DNA of 64,000 bases from Pomacea canaliculata (taxonomy: Eukaryota > Mollusca > Gastropoda > Architaenioglossa > Ampullariidae). Positions 58,909 through 64,000 of this stretch are shown piece by piece; position 1 is the stretch's first letter, and each line of letters opens with the position of its first letter. The notes under the pieces were generated by a model. The model made no database searches, had not been told where the DNA came from, and was given only the letters and a program-made list of their open reading frames with translations. The stretch lies in contig NC_037590.1 in assembly GCF_003073045.1 (NCBI RefSeq), forward strand, positions 11,427,042 through 11,491,041, read 5' to 3'. The position numbers were made by a program, and so were the translations under genes.

Positions 58909-61900
58909 GGTAACGACTCTTACCCACGGTTGTTCTGTAGTTAACAGCGGATGTCTCTCGTTTCTGCAGAATGTAAATTGAAAAAGGGGAAATCATACAC
59001 TGTGGAATACGTCGATGAAATAAAAGAATGGTTATGAAGCGCTTTTTCAACGATACCAACAGACAGACCTGCCTTAAAACTATGAAAAAATATCATTATT
59101 AAAACAATTAGTATTCTTGTACTTTTCTAGTTGGATAAATTTCACAGAAAATGAAAGTTTCTTTTTCTTCTAGGTGCTGAAAATTTAAAAATATTTTGAC
59201 TCTTTCGAGTTGTTAAAAATGACTTTTATTTACAGCCTGCAACCAGTAATTTTTTGTTTTACGTTTCGGTGGATGACACTCTAGATAAAATAGTATCAAG
59301 ATTTCAAGCTTAATTGAAATAAATGACACGATGTCATGAGATTTTTGTCTGTTAAATCGTGGGTTTTTGTACAGAGAGACGAGGCACGTTTGTGCATGAC
59401 AGGGGACCTGGCCGCCGAGGAGGAGCATTTTATGCAAAGCTTTTAGGTCAACGAGAGATTTTGCTCTGCCTGCGTCAGAGGAGATGTGTCTGCCATGTAT
59501 TGGCAAAACAACTTGACTTTTGATAACATATTTTTAATCAAATCTTGAAAACGGTGATGGATATTGATCACTGGGCAGGAAAAATACAAGCTCATAAATA
59601 CGCCCACACACTGACACAACACATGAGATGAAGTTGTAAAAGCTTGGCACAGACATCAGCGGACACCCTACAACATTCCGTGTCTGGCTTCAAATGTTTT
59701 GAAAGAGCAGAGTGCATCGCTATTCCTCTTAGTGGTTCCATTACATCTAACCCTAATGGTCTCTTGATTTCTTTAACTGAAGTGAGACCTGTATCAAGCT
59801 GGCATACTGAAAATTGTTTTTAGTCAAAAAAAGCGTTCCTATAAGACTTTGCCATTATGAAAATATATCGCGTGTAAACGAAGTCTGTCACTAGAAAACA
59901 CACATTTTAGACAGTTTATCTCTTTATCAAAGCCTTTAGTTTACTCACAGTCTTGCAGTAAAGGCATGGTCACACACAAGCACCGTGACCTGCGGGTGTC
60001 CGTCAGTTTGTAGCAGACGGTTTGCAGTCAAACCAAACGGACAACGCCACATGCAGCAGCCCGGGCCATCGACTGACGTCCTCTGTTTTCTGTTGGACTC
60101 GCTTCTGTGTTTCCGGAACTTACCCCATCGCTGACTGTGCAACATGAAGCAGACGATAATTCGGGACCGTTATTGTCTGATGCAGAACAGACACCAAGCT
60201 GCCGTGTCCTGGCCCTCTTCTAGCATGTACTTGGTGCACGTGCACCCGGTCCTCTTGCTCGAATTTCCTTCAGCTACCACCGCGACCCACAGTTGTTTTT
60301 TTTTCGTATGTGATTGCATTTGCCGTATCTTCTGGAGCTGCTGCTGCTGCTGCATGTACTTTTAAGAGACTCAAAGAGTTTATCGTTCTTCGTCAGCTGA
60401 GCGCAAACCCCTGTGACGCCATCATGTAAACATGCGGACTCAGCTATAAAGGCAAATTCATAAACTCCCTAGGGTGTCAAACAACAGCACCAGTGTATTT
60501 AAGGAGACGGTTACAAGCGACTTTCTCTCTTTTTTTTTTTTAAACCCAAACACCATTCAGTTTATTTTTGCAAGTTTTATTTGATATCGACGAGAAACCT
60601 TCCCACGCTGGGAATTTTGATGTAAGTTTCAAAATTAATTGTATCCTAGCCTGTATTAGTTTCATCATTGCAGAGTTCTTCTGCTTTCCGGGATTCGAGA
60701 CCTACCTTTCCAGTATAGCTTTAAGCACTTAGTCTATCAGCAACCATCATTACTGACTGGCATACTGTGGTAAAAGCCGCCTCGCTAATTTGCTATCAGA
60801 CTTCAGATAACCAGAAATACCATGGCATTATCTTATAAATTTGATAACTTGAAGTCACTTCCTAAATGCATTTGATTGGTTGGTTTGGTGATTGTGGCTT
60901 TCTAGGAAATCAGGTGGTGATGGTGATGGTGTGTGGGTGTGCTGTCTGCAGGATTTTCTATAGTTCTAAATCTGTCTCTCCCTCGTTTTAGCTGTCATTT
61001 CCTTCTGTTTCATTGCCATTATCCTATCAAACTTGCAATTGCATGATCGATCATCTGTCCTAGCTTTTCTTTTGTGACCATTATCAAGCTATTGGTTCAT
61101 CAACCACTATAATTTCAACACGCTAATTTATACTCTTTCTACAACTCAAGATGTGTGATAAGACATAGAAAGTCCTTTAGTGATTCCTCTTTTATTTTAA
61201 GAACAATTATTCGACACAAAACTATTTTTACAAACATTTAATGAACACAAAGGTTGGAATGAACGTTAATACAAAATGAATCCGGAGTAGTTGTGGCATA
61301 CAGCTATACCATACTCTGGACAGCTGTGGACAACTCTTGATACCTGTAGTCTTATGCTCCTAACTTCTATCAGTGAGAGCTTATAGAGAAAGAGAGAAAA
61401 AAACAGACAGACAGAGAGACAGACAGACAGACATTGAGAGAATGAGAGAATGAGAGTGGCCATTTTCTGATTAGCTGGCACAGCTCTGAACTCTTCTTGT
61501 GTGTGGCTCACAAATTACAAAAAAAGGTCGACAAGAAGAAAGAACGTCCCATTGTTGAAATGCCCAGAACTGCTTGCTTATCGATTTCATCCATAATTGA
61601 TCGTCTGCAGAGAAGGGTGCAATCCCTCGACAGCTACAAACATCAGATAAGCGAGAATCCAATGAGTGCCCTACGGTGCGCACACCTCACTGTCATGGTA
61701 CCGTCTGCTCCAGTTGGCACCAGAGAACATTTCAAAATGTTGCCTGCGTTTTGAGCTCGTTAGGACAGGATAGTGGGATTACATATTCAAATTCTTCTTC
61801 GTTTCAATCCTGAGGTATACATTTTATTTAATGTTTCTTTCACGCCGTGTTACAGTATTCCAAGCTTTCATTATTTGGAATAAAAAGTATCTATAAAGGC

Positions 61901-62687
61901 TTTTTAAACGAACACGTGTTGCTGTATAGGTGACGACCGTTGGCAATTTTTTTCCTATGACCACCATGCAAATAAAATATTCACCCAGCCCCGCTTCCGA
62001 TGAAGGACAGACCCTATGAGCTTCTTGAACACACACACCCAACATGCTCTCTTCTCTCATTTTTACAAGGGTCGTCTTCCAAAGAATCAGCTTTCACAGA
62101 ATTCTGATTTTCTCCTGTTCGTTTGCAAGCGACCGTGCATGTGACTGTAAACAACTGCATTGCGTATGAAGATAACAGCTACAGAGTGAGCTTTTTGAGT
62201 GTTTACAGCAAGAGGCAGATTCTTGACCATGTGATTCTTGACTGTTGTTCTGCAATTCTCTGAGATGCACCTCTGCACCTTCTGTTCCTTTCTTCAGCAC
62301 TTCAAACGGGAAATTGCGTCTTGCATGCTACGAGGATTGCTGTGAGAGATTTGAACCCCCACTTCTATTTGTCCCACCTGTGATTCACTATACTGTGATA
62401 CGCTATGTTGAAATGTCACCCCAGCATCACCACCACCACCACCACCACCACCTAATTTATTTATAAGACTAGCTAGTTGCTTTTTGCCGCTGATTTTTCC
62501 AGATATAACCTTATTGTCAGATTTCGATCTGTCACCTGACTCAAGCTTTTTCATTCGGGTCAGTGTGGCGAAATAGTGAAGCATGTACTCTTAATGAGTC
62601 CTATGTACCTTGACAGGCTGTCAACTGGAGCACAGCGTTTGAAGTGAAGGGGAGATAAAATGGGAGAGTTACCAGCAACTCTCTCTG
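58909..62687. other. Intergenic, no gene seen
   Basis: All frames are under 100 codons and none resembles a known family. The sequence contains an ACAG microsatellite at about 61400-61432, a CTG run at 60339-60353 and a (CAC)n run at 62425-62452. At 59960-60020 a GC-rich GGCATGGTCACACACAAGCA and neighbours look like a DNA-transposon end, but no partner end was found. Confidence 0.35.
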
Positions 62688-62842
62688 GGGCGGTCCGGTG
62701 GCGCAACGGATAGCGACTGTCGCCAATACAGTGAGGGTTGGCTGTCCTGGGCTCAGCTCTAGTCTCTTTCTCTGTATGTGGCATCTGTTTACAGGGCTGG
62801 CTGCCTTTCCGTGATATAGCCTCGGCGTAAAACACCAATTCA
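62688..62842 (+). repeat. SINE with tRNA-like head (copy 3, most complete)
   Basis: The copy begins GGGCGGTCCGGTGGCGCAAC. TGGCGCAACGG at 62699-62709 fits a polymerase III A box and GGCTCAGCTCT at about 62749-62760 resembles a B box. The family core GTGGCATCTGTTTACAGGGC and the ending GGCGTAAAACACCAATTCAA follow. It is the best candidate for the family's full 5' end. Confidence 0.7.
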
Positions 62843-64000
62843 ACAAAATGAATATTACTGATGAATTTGGTTGGAAACCAACGACCGGTAGGATTGTGAT
62901 CAGAGCGCTCTCTCTCTCTGCTTTTTTTATTTTTTATTTGTAAGATATGTCGTAACAGTGAGCCAGCCCTGTTGTTGACATGTTTGATCCGGCTTGTGGC
63001 ACCTGTTTACAGCACCGGCTGCTTTGCCTTGATGTTGTAGTCCTTACCCCCGAGCACTTGGCGTTGATCATCGTCCGGCTTGTTGAGAACTCATCGTTTT
63101 CCGTGCACGTGTTAACGTTCTCGCCCGGACATCCAAATCTGGCAGACAAAAAGATGTACACGTTCCCCGCTGCAGCTGATAGAAAAACAAATTCCTCGTA
63201 AGCCTGTGTGCGCTGCGGGGAGGTGGGAGGGCGAGAATGTCTGCCACGTTTTCCTCCGCTCCCAATGCTTCCAAGCACTGAGCGCACTCCGGGCATCCTA
63301 ACCCTTTAGGACACAATGATGCGTGCACACGACTGTCTCTTTCTTCTCCCTGAAAATTCTCAGCTTGAACTGTGAAATGAAAGTGCCTGCCAGCACCAGA
63401 CAGATCATGAAACCCCAGACACGGGGGTAAATTAACTGATCAGAAACTGAACAACGCACTTGGAGAACCGAAGGTGTCAAAGGCGTTCATCTCATGATCA
63501 GTCCCTATCGCACATCAAAGAAGTGCATTTATTGAAAGCGTGGCGAGATGTATTCCTTGGCAATTTTTATAACTGTCGAAGGTACCGAAACACTTTTCTT
63601 TAAAATATTTTCTAAAAAATGCACCTACAGCAGGACAGCATAATCTGACGATAATAATTTATGCTTCACTTTTACAGCAACTACTCCATCTACCATCTGT
63701 GAATACTTGGCGTACGTTATATGGCTCATTGATAAAGAATGTGGCAGTTTCCTTTTTTTTATTTTTTAATACACAGCCCCAGCAGATTGACTACCCTTTG
63801 TATCATTAAGCGCCACGAATGGTTTCCGATACAAGACAGCATACTGGATAATTAGGAATATAATTATCGTTCATTGAAAAGCACGGCTGTACTGGGTTAG
63901 AGAACTGGGAATGGCGGGCAGACGTTGCTTTCGTAATGGGAGATAACTTTCACGTATCATAAGAAGTAACGCACTTAAGTCCCTTGCAACACAGTCCTCT
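62843..64000. other. Intergenic, one diverged SINE-like piece, no gene seen
   Basis: At 62992-63043 GCTTGTGGCACCTGTTTACA..CCGGCTGCTTTGCCTTGATGTTGTAG matches the SINE core with several substitutions. No coding exon is evident to the window end, although frames of up to 120 codons occur in the GC-richer part at 62934-63330. Confidence 0.35.

Noticed and set aside
59955..60130. GC-rich sequence with GGTCACACACAAGCACCGTGACC
   Set aside because: It looks like the end of a DNA transposon, but no matching inverted end or target duplication was found.

Overview
This window is invertebrate animal nuclear DNA and most probably comes from a mollusc, perhaps a gastropod. It is AT-rich, its genes have introns with standard GT-AG junctions, it is full of microsatellites and decayed non-LTR retrotransposons, and it carries a lineage-specific tandem array of class A receptors. 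The animal assignment rests on clear SAR1 and POFUT2 orthologues. The mollusc call is an inference from general genome style and was not checked by any search.

Layout. 1-245 (+) is the last coding exon of SAR1, the COPII GTPase, followed by a long 3' UTR. Facing it, 3322-5498 (-) encodes a small, unrecognised, Ser/Thr-rich type I membrane protein. 7440-14218 (-) is a large C2H2 zinc-finger gene with a disordered N-terminal exon and about 15 fingers. 14745-18600 is repeat-rich: a LINE remnant, a SINE fragment and a GC-rich patch. 18661-25989 (-) is a complete nine-exon POFUT2 gene (432 aa), with a second dead LINE in its last intron and a LINE 3' tail in its first intron. About 310 bp upstream of its start codon sits a 1.1-kb hAT-type foldback element with perfect 8-bp target duplications. 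27.4-33.8 kb shows no gene and contains a probable pogo/Tigger-like remnant.

From 33.9 to 58.9 kb four related rhodopsin-class receptors lie in one orientation (-). The copy at 54291-55313 is intact and intronless. The copy at 57167-58908 has one intron and one frame break in a very long third intracellular loop. The copies at 33867-34879 and 47187-48241 each carry several frame changes and look like pseudogenes. All four share Asn-Trp-x-x-Tyr instead of NPxxY in TM7 and Tyr-x-Pro instead of CWxP in TM6, so they form one divergent receptor subfamily. Between them lie BEN-domain exons with an in-frame TGA (about 39.1-41.3 kb), a three-copy 119-bp tandem repeat, G-rich repeats, a LINE 3' end, a minisatellite and a THAP-like fragment. 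58.9-64 kb shows only SINE copies and microsatellites.

The housekeeping genes (SAR1 in ER export, POFUT2 in ER O-fucosylation of thrombospondin repeats) both act in the early secretory pathway, but nothing in the sequence suggests they are co-regulated. The most unusual content is the receptor array. Several genes have isolated 1-2 base frame breaks. Some may be assembly errors, but their concentration in two receptor copies suggests real decay there.
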